A stretch of DNA of 64,000 nt from Epithemia pelagica. Taxonomy: Eukaryota > Bacillariophyta > Bacillariophyceae > Surirellales > Surirellaceae. Below, piece by piece: positions 31,904 to 41,632 of this stretch (position 1 is the first letter of the stretch; the number at the start of each line of letters is the position of its first letter). Where the stretch lies: positions 1,302,001-1,366,000 of the forward strand of contig OX337232.1 in assembly GCA_946965045.2 (NCBI GenBank), written 5' to 3'. A program made the translations under genes and the position numbers. The notes under the pieces were generated by a model that saw only the letters and a program-made list of their open reading frames with translations, searched no databases and was not told where the DNA came from.

Positions 31904-32926
31904 GCAAAACCAAATCAAAATTTCGTGCACGTCAGCATTTTGCGTCACGTTGACGTCATATATCCGGGTAAAAGAGCATTTCCGGATTTGTTCCAACCAA
32001 TCCAGAACTCTGGATTTGTTCGAACAAATCCAGGAAATTCATTAGGGATAGTGTTTTACTAATGGTAGTGTAGAGGCTGCCCACAGTTTCGAATATGTCA
32101 GGCGGGCGTTCGATATGGTGGGCGGGCGTGACACATGATGGACGGGCGTTCGACTTCAACGGTATCCTTGCGCTTCCTTAGTACCCAAAAGTTTTAGTAT
32201 TCAATTTTTCTAAGTGAAGGGTGGGGGAGGATGGGGGACAGGATTCGAAAAGGCGCGGTCTTTTGGATTTGTTTTGCGAATGCGTAAGGACGGCGTTACA
32301 AGCTGAGTTCAGACAGAATGTTCCTGACGTAGCGCTCCAGTAGGAAATCTACGTAATCCGCGCGAGCCATCCCCTTAATATAGCCCTTCTATTTATGCCT
32401 CTACCGTTCTACCAAAAATTGACCATGGTGAACGGTCCTTTTGACCGATCTCTTGCCAAATAGGAGACGGCTCCATGATCCCATGCTCTGAACCTCTTCT
32501 CCATTCATGGGTTGAGCATGGAGAACGATGTCGGCGCTGCATTCGTTTTGTAGGTGTCGTTTTATCTAGTTGAAGGTGGTCGCCGCGCGATTTACTACGG
32601 CGACTCACGGCAAAACTTGGTGCAACCAATGCACCTCTATTGTAGAATCGAATGATAGAAGATAGAACAAAGACTATGAACACTTGTAGCGTTGTTCACG
32701 TCAAAAATTGATATTCTTCTCGTTAGATATATGGAACTTAGACTAGAAGTTGCGTCGTTCACAACAAAGATTGATGTTCTTTTCTTTGTTGTGACTCACA
32801 CAGCCGTACCTGAACGCAATGTATTGTACGGTAAACGTAACACAACTATAGAATTAGATCGTATTCATAGAGAATGAAGATCCTACTCAAATGATAATCA
32901 TAAAACGCTGCTACATTGTTCACTAT
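31904..32926. other. Left non-coding arm of TE-2
   Basis: About 1 kb of non-coding sequence. It includes an inverted motif CCGGATTTGTTCCAACCAAT / CTGGATTTGTTCGAAC near 31982-32035, repeated GGCGGGCGTTCGA units near 32100-32150, and the inner inverted repeat at 32297-32332. The part at about 31930-32270 has no counterpart at the right end and may be a later small insertion. Confidence 0.45.
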
Positions 32927-33499
32927 CTAGGCTTGTTGATGATTAAAGAAGAGATTTTGAAGCGGGTGCTTGAGCATCATCGCACCAAGCGAAATGTTGA
33001 AGCGATCCATATCCTTGCTGCCCATGTAGATTGTAACGACCTGGGGTTCCATGCAGGCTTTAGGGTTGATGGAGCAGCGTGTGTAGAGGCGGATGCGTCC
33101 CATGGGAGGTCCGTTCTTGCTCGTCTTTCCAGAGACCTGGTCCAGGTGCGACAGAGCAATGAACCCAACTGGAACAACCAACGCTGGTTCCTCATGCTCG
33201 CTTGTTGCATCCCGGTCAAAGACTGCAATCCGTAGGTAGTCGGTCGCAAGCTCCCGCTGCACAAGCAGATGGCCACGGTCGACGATGTTGTGGCCAGTGT
33301 CCTTGTTTCTCGACATGGGCCCGATGAGCGCGCAAACATCGCTGGCATAAAAGCACGACTTGAACGGGAGACCAGCACCACCCTCACGGCCATCCTCTTC
33401 GTTGAACTCGAACTTCGTCCTCATGTTGGTCATCTTGTTTCTTCTTCCTTGCCTCTTCCTGTCGTCTCTGTTTGATTGTTCCATTGCACGGCGGGTCAT
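32927..33499 (-). CDS. TE-2 accessory protein, about 190 aa, C2-like pattern possible
   Basis: The frame begins MTRRAMEQSNRDDRK; alternative starts MEQSN or MTNMRTKFEF lie a little downstream, and I favour MTNMRTKFEF as the start of the globular part. The core reads LLVQRELATDYLRIAVFDRD, EEPALVVPVGFIALSHLDQV, MGRIRLYTRCSI, VVTIYMGSKDMDRFNISLG. The LRIAVFDRD...GFIALSHL pattern faintly recalls a C2 beta-sandwich strand pair, but no family can be assigned. It is divergently transcribed from the 279-aa gene. It occupies the same relative place as the 161-aa gene of TE-1 and shows loose similarity to it. Confidence 0.5.
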   Translation of the reverse strand: MTRRAMEQSNRDDRKRQGRRNKMTNMRTKFEFNEEDGREGGAGLPFKSCFYASDVCALIGPMSRNKDTGHNIVDRGHLLVQRELATDYLRIAVFDRDATSEHEEPALVVPVGFIALSHLDQVSGKTSKNGPPMGRIRLYTRCSINPKACMEPQVVTIYMGSKDMDRFNISLGAMMLKHPLQNLFFNHQQA

Positions 33500-33670
33500 T
33501 CGGAAGTTGCTTCATGCTGCAAGTTGATTTTGTGGCGCGCGCCGATATTGTTCACGAATGAGCGCGGGGGGATTCCCTAGATGACACAAGAACGGAGAGC
33601 GGGCAACAATCAAACAAACAAACACAACAATCAAACGAACGAATCCCTATTGTGTTCTCACTTTCCAACG

Positions 33671-34577
33671 ATGCGCCAGACGCGTAGTGCTACCAAACGA
33701 GCTGAGTCTGCGAAGAAGGAGCAGGAGGACTCCGCCGCAGCTCCCTCCACAACCGCATTTCCCTCCGACAAGGGAAACAAGGGAAACAAGGCAAACAAGA
33801 AAATGAAGACAAAGACGGCCGTGGACAACAAAACGTCGAAGAAGAAGAAGACGACGACGACGAAGTGTCCCGCTTCGACAAAGAAGCATGTGACCTTCAA
33901 CCTTGAGGGTCCTTCGTCGTGGCACGAGCGCGCAAAACAGTGGCAACTCACCATTGGGGATGAAGATGGTATCCCAGTGTTCTTCGTCAGCAACAAGGAC
34001 GTCGAATGCGCTAACCTGTCGGATATCGCGGCAGAGCTCCTTGCGATCGAGGCTGTCGGCAAAGAAGGTAAGTTTGATTGTTCATTGTTGGTTTTGAGTC
34101 TCCCTTTCTCACGACGCGCCCTCTGCTGCCACAGACACCAAACCCAACAGCAAGCCCGACAACAAGCCCGACAGCAAGCCCGAGAAGGAGATCAAGAAGG
34201 AGGACGACGTCGAGAACAAGACTCCAGAGTCTTATGTGACCCCGAAGAAAGTAACTTCTTCCCCGAAGGTGGCGTCTCGAGCTTTCGCACTGACCCCCTC
34301 CCAGAAGCATGCTTTCCAGCGTCGGATTGCTGAGGAACAGGTGAAGGAAAGTGGAGCGACAGACCCTCGCCAGACTTTGAATGAGTCGCTGGCATTGGGA
34401 GAAAACATCCCGTCGTCTCCTCCTTTGTTCTTTAGCAATCCTTCCCGTGCATACCGGACATCCATTGATTCGTATGCCGATGATGGATTTCTCGAGACCC
34501 AAGAAGACTTCATCGGTACGCAGCAAAACGGGCTTTTTGGTCCCGATTACTTGGATCATGAGGACGAGGCGTACTAG
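33671..34577 (+). CDS. TE-2 accessory protein, 2 exons, 279 aa
   Basis: Exons 33671-34067 and 34135-34577 (GAAG|GTAAGT; CTGCCACAG|AC), one continuous frame. An upstream in-frame ATG at 33581 would add 30 residues that look like untranslated leader (Asn/Gln-rich, encoded by the CAACAATCAAAC copies). The N-terminus is basic (MRQTRSATKRAESAKK, later TSKKKKTTTTK). Then comes a short globular segment (HVTFNLEGPSSWHERAKQWQ, VFFVSNKDVECANLSDIAAE), imperfect repeats of DxKP (PNSKPDNKPDSKPEKE), and an acidic tail (DYLDHEDEAY-stop). Basic N-terminus and disorder suggest a nuclear, nucleic-acid-associated protein. No family recognised. Confidence 0.55.
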
Positions 34578-35103
34578 ATATCTACTGATGGACGTTTTAG
34601 GTATCCTTAATCACTAAATATGAATCGATTTGTCATCATGGTACTTGTAGTGCTTCTACAGTCGTTCTTGTTGTGATTATCATTATTGTCGTCGTCCAAG
34701 TCCTCGTCATTGTCGTGGCTATCATTGTCGTCGTTGTATTGTAGTCGTCCTTGTTGTAGCTATCATCGCTCATCCCGTTTGTCCTCTTCATCATCGTTAT
34801 GGTCGTGATTGTCATGGTCATCATCATCGTCATCGTCGTCATCCAGCTTCCCAGTGTCGGCAGTTGGGTCCCGGTTTGCGGGCGCGTCTCGTATGGATGT
34901 ACGAGGGAGTTCGTGATTGGTCCCAGACGAGCTATGATTCTTATCTCATATTTTGCGTTTTCGACACTTCATGGAAACAAACACGACAATGTACTAAAGT
35001 ATAATATGAAGGAATAAACTAATAAATCTTAATGTCATACTGCAACTCAACGTACCATGGTATTCTTTTTCAACAATAACACACTTTCACCACGAGGAAA
35101 GAT
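34578..35103. repeat. Spacer with (GTC/ATT)-rich simple repeat inside TE-2
   Basis: About 530 bp between two TE-2 genes. At 34667-34850 the sequence is a degenerate trinucleotide-like repeat built of ATCATT, GTCGTC and GTTGT words. All open frames there (for example minus 34636-34842, all Thr/Met) are compositional artefacts. Confidence 0.6.
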
Positions 35104-37953
35104 CTAAGTTTGATCGGCTTCTTTGCTCGCGATCTTCTTACCAGGTTTATAATTCGCGGCCACAAGCACCTTACGAGGATTGTCACTTAGGACGCAAACA
35201 CGCTTGTCCCCGACCCAAAGCTTAACCCCAACGAGCCCACTTCGGCGAACACCAGGGATGTCTTTGTCATGGAAGTAGTAGTCGGAAAGCCTGCTTTCTC
35301 CAGAAGGAAGGTTGTAGGTGTTCTTTGGCATGGGATCGTGAACGGTCCCATCTTTTCCTTGGTACACGTAGAAATGTGCACGTGGATTCCCCATCTCCCC
35401 AGTCTTAAAGCCACCAGCATGGACAGTATCTCCTCGAACGAGGAGAAACGTGCCATATGGGATATGTACCACTTTACCCAGCTCGTTCATATAATCCTTG
35501 TGCTTCTCACCGCGGAAACTCCACAATTCAACGGACATACCCTCCTCCGCCAGGGGCATGAAAACAATAAAAGGCATGCGTTCCCGGAGTGGCAGATCTG
35601 CATTCGCTCTCCGAGTCTTTTTGATTGGTTGCTTCCCGGAGGGCGTTTTGGGACCTTCGGACATGTTCCCTGTTACGCTCTGGAACAAGAAGTCGATGTG
35701 AGGTTCTTGAACTTTTGCCTCTGTGGTCTTCATGAACGAAAGGTGAATGTTGATTTGGTCCGCAAATGAATCATCTTTTGCGTAGTTCATCCCATAGAGA
35801 GCTGAGGCAAGCAGCTGCTTGAAATTGGCCGTGACCTTTGCAGCATGTTCGGGGTTAACGTGGCCGAAGTACCGAATGTTGGACACCATTCCCTCATGTT
35901 CCATCATTGCCATCAACAAATTTGGTGTGTAGTCTTGAACAGATTTGAAAAATTTGCCCTTTCCTTTCTGGTCCAAGCCTGTGCTGTGCCACGCATTCTC
36001 CAACATTTCGAGGAGATCTGGCGGAGTTGTCAAAAAATATCCTCGATACATTTTGTTTTCAATATCGTACAGCCATTTGAAATACTTCGAGCGCAATTCT
36101 CTATGTAACAACTTCATTTTCTCGAAACGCTCATTCTCCTTCGCTTTCGCATCGATCGCTTCCATCTCCTCAAAAATACTATCCGTGTCATCTTCTGCCA
36201 TTACCACTGGTACGAACATTCCAGTACTAGGGCTGGGATTGGCTTGAGTGGCGGGTTGAGCTTGTGCTGCAGGTAGGACGGGACTGCTGGGAAGGAGCAC
36301 GGGTTGAGCTTGTGCTGCAGGTGGGATGGGATTGCTCGGAAGGAGGTGGGGTGAGCCTTCGACCGGCTGGGTCGTGCGTTGTTGTTGCTGCTGATGATGG
36401 AGCGATGAAGGTAGAGTCCCCCCGTAACCTCCATAGTTGGGTTGATTGTAGGACGGAGGATGTCCATGGTACTGCGGCGGAGGATGACTCGTCGGAGGAT
36501 GAGGATAATGCGGCGGAGGATAAGGATAATGCGGCGGAGGATGATGATTGTACTGCGGCGGAGGGTAATTGTACTGCGGCGGAGGATAATTGTACTGCGG
36601 CGGAGGATGGTGATAATATTGCGGAGGATAATGCGGCGGCAGCTGAGGGGGCGAATTGTAGTGCTCAGAAACGTATTGCGGAGGAGGCGGAGAAGGAGGA
36701 CGAGCAACAGTAGCAACTGGACGGAAAACAGTAGAAGGAGAAGTTAAGACAGGCTTCTTTGTTTTTTTCCCGTCGTCTTCATTTTCATCACTGGGTCGAC
36801 CGCGTTTCTTTCCCTCGTCTTCGTCGTCGTCACCTTTCGTCGACGGTCGGATAACCTGTTCGGAGGACGTCGGCGATTCGTCCGTAAGGTTATAAAACAA
36901 AGACAGCTCGTCGCCCGGCTCAATATTTTTGATTGCCTTAACTAGAAGATTCGGCATGATTCTCACGTTGTAACCGTCGTCCGATTCATCCGGTGGATTG
37001 TCTGTACCGTACAGATGGTGTTGGTGGTCGTTGATTAAGTGCAGCCCCATGCCGAAGTGATCGTCGTTGTCTGCTTGAAGCCTTCGATTGTCACGTCCGA
37101 ACTGAATCGCGTACTCGTTGGGTACAACTGTCCGAGACGTGACGTCGTTTCCCGTGTACGCACCAATCACTTCACCATCTTTGATTGTCCGAACTGCAAA
37201 AACGCCAAACCCGGCGCCTGGGAGTTTTGACTCCTTCACCTCAAACAGAAGCATTTTTCCAAGGTAGATCTTGACTACCGGATTGTTCGCAAATGTGTAA
37301 CCGACATGCTTGCCGATCGGGAAGGTATGTTTTCTGTTCTTCTTGACAGGGAGACCCATTCCACTCGAAAGTGGCACAATCTTCCCCTTTAGCAAGCCAG
37401 AACCGGGCTTCCGAATTGGAGCTTCTTGGACCGAAAAAGTGGCCGAAATCTTCCGTGAGACATACTCTCCCATAGCACAGGCAAGTACAGCACTGTCTTT
37501 GATCTTGGAGAGCGTCTTGAGGCCTTCGGTGAAAGTCCTGATTGGATCCCGTCCAGAACGAGAAGGGAGTTTCTCCACTTCCTCGATGCCTTTCTTGTAG
37601 TCCTCTGTGCGCGTATCGATGAGGAGCTGCCGCATTTGAGTTTCCGAATACTGTTTGCTGTGGTCCTTCTCTGGATGGCCACGCCGAACATCTGCAAGCT
37701 TTTTATCCTTCACTTCGGCAAAGTCTTGATCCGAAAGAAACCGATGGTGCTTTGTTGTTGTCGCTTCGTCTGTTGCTGCTGCTTCGGGTGCTGCGGCTGC
37801 TGCTGCTTCGGGCGCCGCTGCTGCTTTGGCTGACTGCTCTTCCGCTGCATCTATTGCAAGTATAAGAGCGTCAAGATTTCCTTTGTCACTCATGCTGTCT
37901 CGTTTTTGAGCGCCTGCTTTTGAATACTGTTTCTTAGGGCTTGGTTTCCCCAT
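35104..37953 (-). CDS. TE-2 SET domain-2OG/Fe(II) dioxygenase-like fusion, 949 aa
   Basis: One exon from ATG 37953 (MGKPSPKKQYSKAGAQKRD); the frame stays open 18 codons further up. Residues about 235-355 form a SET domain: KESKLPGAGFGVFAVRTIKD (GxG motif), GEVIGAYTGND, NEYAIQFGRDN, the DHQHHLYG...YNVRIM segment in place of the classical NHxCxPN, and IEPGDELSLFYN. SET domains transfer methyl groups to lysine from S-adenosylmethionine. Next is a KKRGRPSDENEDDGKKTKK nuclear-type signal and a Pro/Tyr-rich linker of YPPPQYN repeats (about 430-600). The C-terminal third shows a double-stranded beta-helix dioxygenase pattern: HID (about 751), PFIVFMPLAEEGMSVELW, HIPYGTFLLVRGDTVHAGG (His about 846) and NPRAHFYVY (Arg about 858), that is HxD...H...R. 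The target may be histones, proteins or nucleic acid. It lies within the transposon ends and on the transposase strand. Confidence 0.75.
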   Translation of the reverse strand: MGKPSPKKQYSKAGAQKRDSMSDKGNLDALILAIDAAEEQSAKAAAAPEAAAAAAPEAAATDEATTTKHHRFLSDQDFAEVKDKKLADVRRGHPEKDHSKQYSETQMRQLLIDTRTEDYKKGIEEVEKLPSRSGRDPIRTFTEGLKTLSKIKDSAVLACAMGEYVSRKISATFSVQEAPIRKPGSGLLKGKIVPLSSGMGLPVKKNRKHTFPIGKHVGYTFANNPVVKIYLGKMLLFEVKESKLPGAGFGVFAVRTIKDGEVIGAYTGNDVTSRTVVPNEYAIQFGRDNRRLQADNDDHFGMGLHLINDHQHHLYGTDNPPDESDDGYNVRIMPNLLVKAIKNIEPGDELSLFYNLTDESPTSSEQVIRPSTKGDDDEDEGKKRGRPSDENEDDGKKTKKPVLTSPSTVFRPVATVARPPSPPPPQYVSEHYNSPPQLPPHYPPQYYHHPPPQYNYPPPQYNYPPPQYNHHPPPHYPYPPPHYPHPPTSHPPPQYHGHPPSYNQPNYGGYGGTLPSSLHHQQQQQRTTQPVEGSPHLLPSNPIPPAAQAQPVLLPSSPVLPAAQAQPATQANPSPSTGMFVPVVMAEDDTDSIFEEMEAIDAKAKENERFEKMKLLHRELRSKYFKWLYDIENKMYRGYFLTTPPDLLEMLENAWHSTGLDQKGKGKFFKSVQDYTPNLLMAMMEHEGMVSNIRYFGHVNPEHAAKVTANFKQLLASALYGMNYAKDDSFADQINIHLSFMKTTEAKVQEPHIDFLFQSVTGNMSEGPKTPSGKQPIKKTRRANADLPLRERMPFIVFMPLAEEGMSVELWSFRGEKHKDYMNELGKVVHIPYGTFLLVRGDTVHAGGFKTGEMGNPRAHFYVYQGKDGTVHDPMPKNTYNLPSGESRLSDYYFHDKDIPGVRRSGLVGVKLWVGDKRVCVLSDNPRKVLVAANYKPGKKIASKEADQT

Positions 37954-38007
37954 GGTCGAAACACAAAAACTCGAAACACGAAACACAAGAAACACGAAAC
38001 GCAGCAT

Positions 38008-38365
38008 TCTCCTCAGCCCTCAGCCCACATTCCAAAAAAAAAATCTTGAGCTCACATACTAAAAAACGGTGAAGTTTTGGTATGTGGGCTGAGTTACTTA
38101 AGGATTTGCGTGCCAGTTTTGCGATGCGTGCGCGTTTTCGGAGAGGGAGGCGTGTTTCGCGCGAGGTCTGCTCCGAAAATCGTCCATTTTCTCGCTCTCT
38201 CACATTTTCGAGGTACTTACAAACTGATAATCCAACACGCAACACGAGCACGCAACACGGAAGTGATCATTGATACCAATAACTGACAAGAAATACATTC
38301 AATAAAATGGATTGCTGTTATAAATAGTTAAGTTACATGCATTTTGATGATAAATGGAGATTAGA
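38008..38365. promoter_or_regulatory. Spacer upstream of the SET-dioxygenase gene
   Basis: About 360 bp between two minus-strand TE-2 genes. It should contain the 3' end of the transposase transcript and the promoter of the SET gene. An A-run is present at about 38035. No clear element. Confidence 0.35.
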
Positions 38366-41300
38366 TCAGGTTTCTACTGCACCAGATCCTTGCGTTTCTC
38401 TCCAGAGACGTGAGATGAAGCCATGATCTTGGTCGAAGGCGGATCGGTGACACTTGATTGCTTTTGACATCTTTTCAATTTCGGCATACGAGAGGCCCGC
38501 AGCTGCATAGTCGCTGTTGTTGGAATTTTGATCGTATAACAAGTACGCGAGCATATAGCGACGTGCCTTTGCTGACATTTTCCGCATGATTTCGGGTGTT
38601 GTTTTCTTCAGGCTCGCTGTCAAACATCGTAAAAAGGCAGCTTTGTCTTTCTTCTCATTCAGTGAGAAAGCACGAAAGACTTTTTTTGAGTAACCCCAGC
38701 CATACTCGATCCCCTCACCGGCCATTTCACAGTGATACTTGGTCGATACGAGAATCTCGATCCTGCAACGATGTCGTTCAGACAAGTCTTCCGCCAGCTT
38801 CTCCATTGCAGATTTTTCGTTCTTGAAATCGGAGCATTCGCTCATCAGATGAACCATAGAGTACTTTTTGTAGTCCGCCTGATAGGCTTCTTTCACAGTC
38901 TTCTTATCCGCTTCCAACCATGCATCTCTGGTTGTCTTGACGTACTTGATCATGTTGTTAGGGTCTATCCACCCCCGCTCCCATAACACTTGAAAGAGCC
39001 CTTTTGCATTATTCATCCAGCCTTCCTCGATCACATCATCTTCAATCACCGTTGCAATGTTGGAGCGTTTACAAAGGTCCTGTAGTTCACCAGCATTTTT
39101 CGATTGAAATGAACGTTGCATTCCAGGTCCCATGACCCGGACAAGTTTTGCCATGAGCTCCTTCTTTGTGAGGTTGCGCTTTTTCTTTCTACCAGTTCGG
39201 TGTGTATTCTTCGATGCGACACGCTGCGCGTCATTGAGACGATGGCCTTTTTTAGCAACTGGACCACGATCGTTCTCCTGATAGACGAGGTGTTGTACGT
39301 CACCAACTCGTAGTTTGTCGTCATGGTTGTACGGGCCAAGGCAAGCTTGATCAATAATTTGTGTGTCCCGCATGCTGGGAACAGCTCCTCCCCAGTCGTT
39401 ATTCATGTTCAGAGCATTTAACCCATCGGATTGTTGTTTTCCATGACCACTGCTTTGGTCGAACAAAAAGACAAAGTCATGGGCGGGGAACATGACCACG
39501 AGGCAATCGACAATATCCTCCAACTGCAAGGCCATGTATTCATAATTCCAATATCCCTCTTTATCTGCTCCGTATTCAAAAAAGCGAGTGAACGGTTGGG
39601 CATTGGTAATTGGAGTCTTGGCAGTGTGACCATTGAGGTTCACTGCAGCCTCGGTAGAGACGTATTTGTTGTGTGTCGCATGTAGACGGAGTTCATTAAT
39701 CCGAAATAGACTCGCAGCAAGCAACGGGTTTCCGTTCATAAGGAAGCCCCATGATCGGCTTACAAAAGCGCTGATCATCATCCCATGTCCATCATCCTTT
39801 GGCAGCATTTTAGTTGCGCCATCTTTAGTGTACCATGCCTTAGACGAGAAGGAAAACTGCTTGTAGATCGATTCGTCCTGGCCGATGAGGATGACAGGTT
39901 TGCGGTCGGAGGGAAACCTGTGTGACAAGTTTCCATTGTGAATTGTGTTTTCTGGTTTGATGTACCGTTCAAATTCGCTTGGGAAGGCATCAACATGGTA
40001 CTCCCGCATCTGCTTGCCTGTTGTTACATCAGTGTACTCAAATACAAAGCTGTTTGGCAAGAGCTTCTCCTTGCCCGCATTCCCTTCGTTTTCAAGTTTG
40101 ATTGCATCCTCGGTAGGGAGCTGCACCCACCGATACGACAGCTCTTCCCACTTAAAGTACTTCTTGACAAAAGCAGCTCTGTGGGCAACATTCTCAGCAT
40201 TTTCGTGTCGATCAGTGAAGTATGTTTTCGTGTGTTCCTTGAACACGAGCCCTGCAGCAGCAATACATCGCCACGCTGTGCTTTGCGAAATGGTGGAAAG
40301 CTTCATCGATGCCAAGAAGGCCTCGTACGATACTGGCGTTGCATTCGTATCCATGCACTCTTGTACGATCATGGTATGCATATCCGGAAGCAATGTTGTC
40401 CTCAGGTACATTAGAGCAGACTCTGTTGTAAGAGTGCTCAGGTTTTCCTTTGCCCAGCATTCAAACTTTACCTTTGCTTCAGGTATGTGAACGAATAAGA
40501 CGGGCGATGGCTCTTTCCCAATATGAACGTGGTAGTTGGGATGAGGGAAACTGTCGTTTTCCCGAAAGTACCTGTGAAAACGAGCAATGGTCTTGGGATG
40601 TTTTTTTACTTTTTCACCATAAATCTGTTCCATTTTGCTTATGGCTTCGCTTATGCAGTTCAGCCATGTACGACCGTGTGGCATATCAAGCAACGCTATC
40701 TTATAAGAAAGTTGTAAATACGTTGCCTTGAGCAGTACCCTCTGTTGCTGTTCCTGGTTGGGGGGGAAGATGTCTCCCTTGTTAACCACATTCGGAAGTG
40801 CCTCCACGTTGGAAATGGCCCTTTCAAGGGTTTCTATCCATCGCTCAAGATTTCGTTTTGACGATCCTGGAGAATCGCATTTGCCGGCAAAGAGCCTACG
40901 GTTCCTTGGCTCATCAAAACAGGCGCTTTCCATTTGTTGCGATAGACCTTGGATCATCTCACTCTCGAAAACTGAAAAACCAATCGGCAAACTCTGTGGA
41001 TGGTCATGGCCGATTTCGTCTGTGGCCAATTCAGGATGTTGGATTGCTCCAACAAGCACCTGATTTGTGTTGTCGTGAGGTGGTGACGTTTGCATTTCGG
41101 TAGGGCTGTCTCCAATTTGTGGCGGTTGACCATGTTGCTGCGTTGCAGTGCTCTTCATTGCTGGTGGTGTTGTAGTGTTTCTTGCTTGCTTGGATACAGT
41201 TGCCGTGCCTTCATGTACCCCTGGTGAGTCTTCGTTCCTTCGCTTCGTTGGCTTCTCTCGTCCCGACCGCCGAATCACATTCTCGGCTGCAGCCTCCAGC

Positions 41301-41632
41301 CATTCTTGGTGATCGTTCAACATCACTGGCAGTTTTGTTGTGTCGGAGCTTATATACAAGAATGTGTATCTTTGTTTATTGATTGTGATTTTGTGGCGGT
41401 ACCAGCCAAACTTGTTTGGTTCCGACACCTCATTTTCGAAAATGGGTTTAAGGACAATGTCTCTAGAGAAAAGAGAATTCAATCTGATTGTCGACAGTCC
41501 TGGCAACCAAGTTCTCAGGTATCCTACAATCTCGGTGTCTTGGATCCACTTGTTGCAGAATCCAAACGAGGATCGGGTGCATCGCGTCTTAAAGACGTCA
41601 AGAATATCTTTCCCAGAAAAATTTCGTTCCAT
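38366..41632 (-). CDS. TE-2 DDE transposase, 1088 aa
   Basis: An intact single frame. The N-terminal half is linker-rich. A helix-turn-helix segment (ASMKLSTISQSTAWRCIAAA) is followed by FTDRHENAENVAHRAAFVKK, which matches the conserved yxDgHExxDVxxyR block of IS630-like eukaryotic transposases. The catalytic triad is apparent: LIGQDESIYKQF (Asp about 585), FVFLFDQSSGHGKQ (Asp about 724) and STKYHCEMAGEGIEYGWGYS (Glu about 968, in the usual HCExxxIExxWGxxKK form). The spacing between second Asp and Glu is long, with a Lys-rich insertion (GRKKKRNLTKKE). Related DDE proteins are common in fungi and protists. The exact superfamily is open: a TA duplication would be expected for Tc1/mariner, while TAA is seen here. 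Confidence 0.85.
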   Translation of the reverse strand: MERNFSGKDILDVFKTRCTRSSFGFCNKWIQDTEIVGYLRTWLPGLSTIRLNSLFSRDIVLKPIFENEVSEPNKFGWYRHKITINKQRYTFLYISSDTTKLPVMLNDHQEWLEAAAENVIRRSGREKPTKRRNEDSPGVHEGTATVSKQARNTTTPPAMKSTATQQHGQPPQIGDSPTEMQTSPPHDNTNQVLVGAIQHPELATDEIGHDHPQSLPIGFSVFESEMIQGLSQQMESACFDEPRNRRLFAGKCDSPGSSKRNLERWIETLERAISNVEALPNVVNKGDIFPPNQEQQQRVLLKATYLQLSYKIALLDMPHGRTWLNCISEAISKMEQIYGEKVKKHPKTIARFHRYFRENDSFPHPNYHVHIGKEPSPVLFVHIPEAKVKFECWAKENLSTLTTESALMYLRTTLLPDMHTMIVQECMDTNATPVSYEAFLASMKLSTISQSTAWRCIAAAGLVFKEHTKTYFTDRHENAENVAHRAAFVKKYFKWEELSYRWVQLPTEDAIKLENEGNAGKEKLLPNSFVFEYTDVTTGKQMREYHVDAFPSEFERYIKPENTIHNGNLSHRFPSDRKPVILIGQDESIYKQFSFSSKAWYTKDGATKMLPKDDGHGMMISAFVSRSWGFLMNGNPLLAASLFRINELRLHATHNKYVSTEAAVNLNGHTAKTPITNAQPFTRFFEYGADKEGYWNYEYMALQLEDIVDCLVVMFPAHDFVFLFDQSSGHGKQQSDGLNALNMNNDWGGAVPSMRDTQIIDQACLGPYNHDDKLRVGDVQHLVYQENDRGPVAKKGHRLNDAQRVASKNTHRTGRKKKRNLTKKELMAKLVRVMGPGMQRSFQSKNAGELQDLCKRSNIATVIEDDVIEEGWMNNAKGLFQVLWERGWIDPNNMIKYVKTTRDAWLEADKKTVKEAYQADYKKYSMVHLMSECSDFKNEKSAMEKLAEDLSERHRCRIEILVSTKYHCEMAGEGIEYGWGYSKKVFRAFSLNEKKDKAAFLRCLTASLKKTTPEIMRKMSAKARRYMLAYLLYDQNSNNSDYAAAGLSYAEIEKMSKAIKCHRSAFDQDHGFISRLWRETQGSGAVET

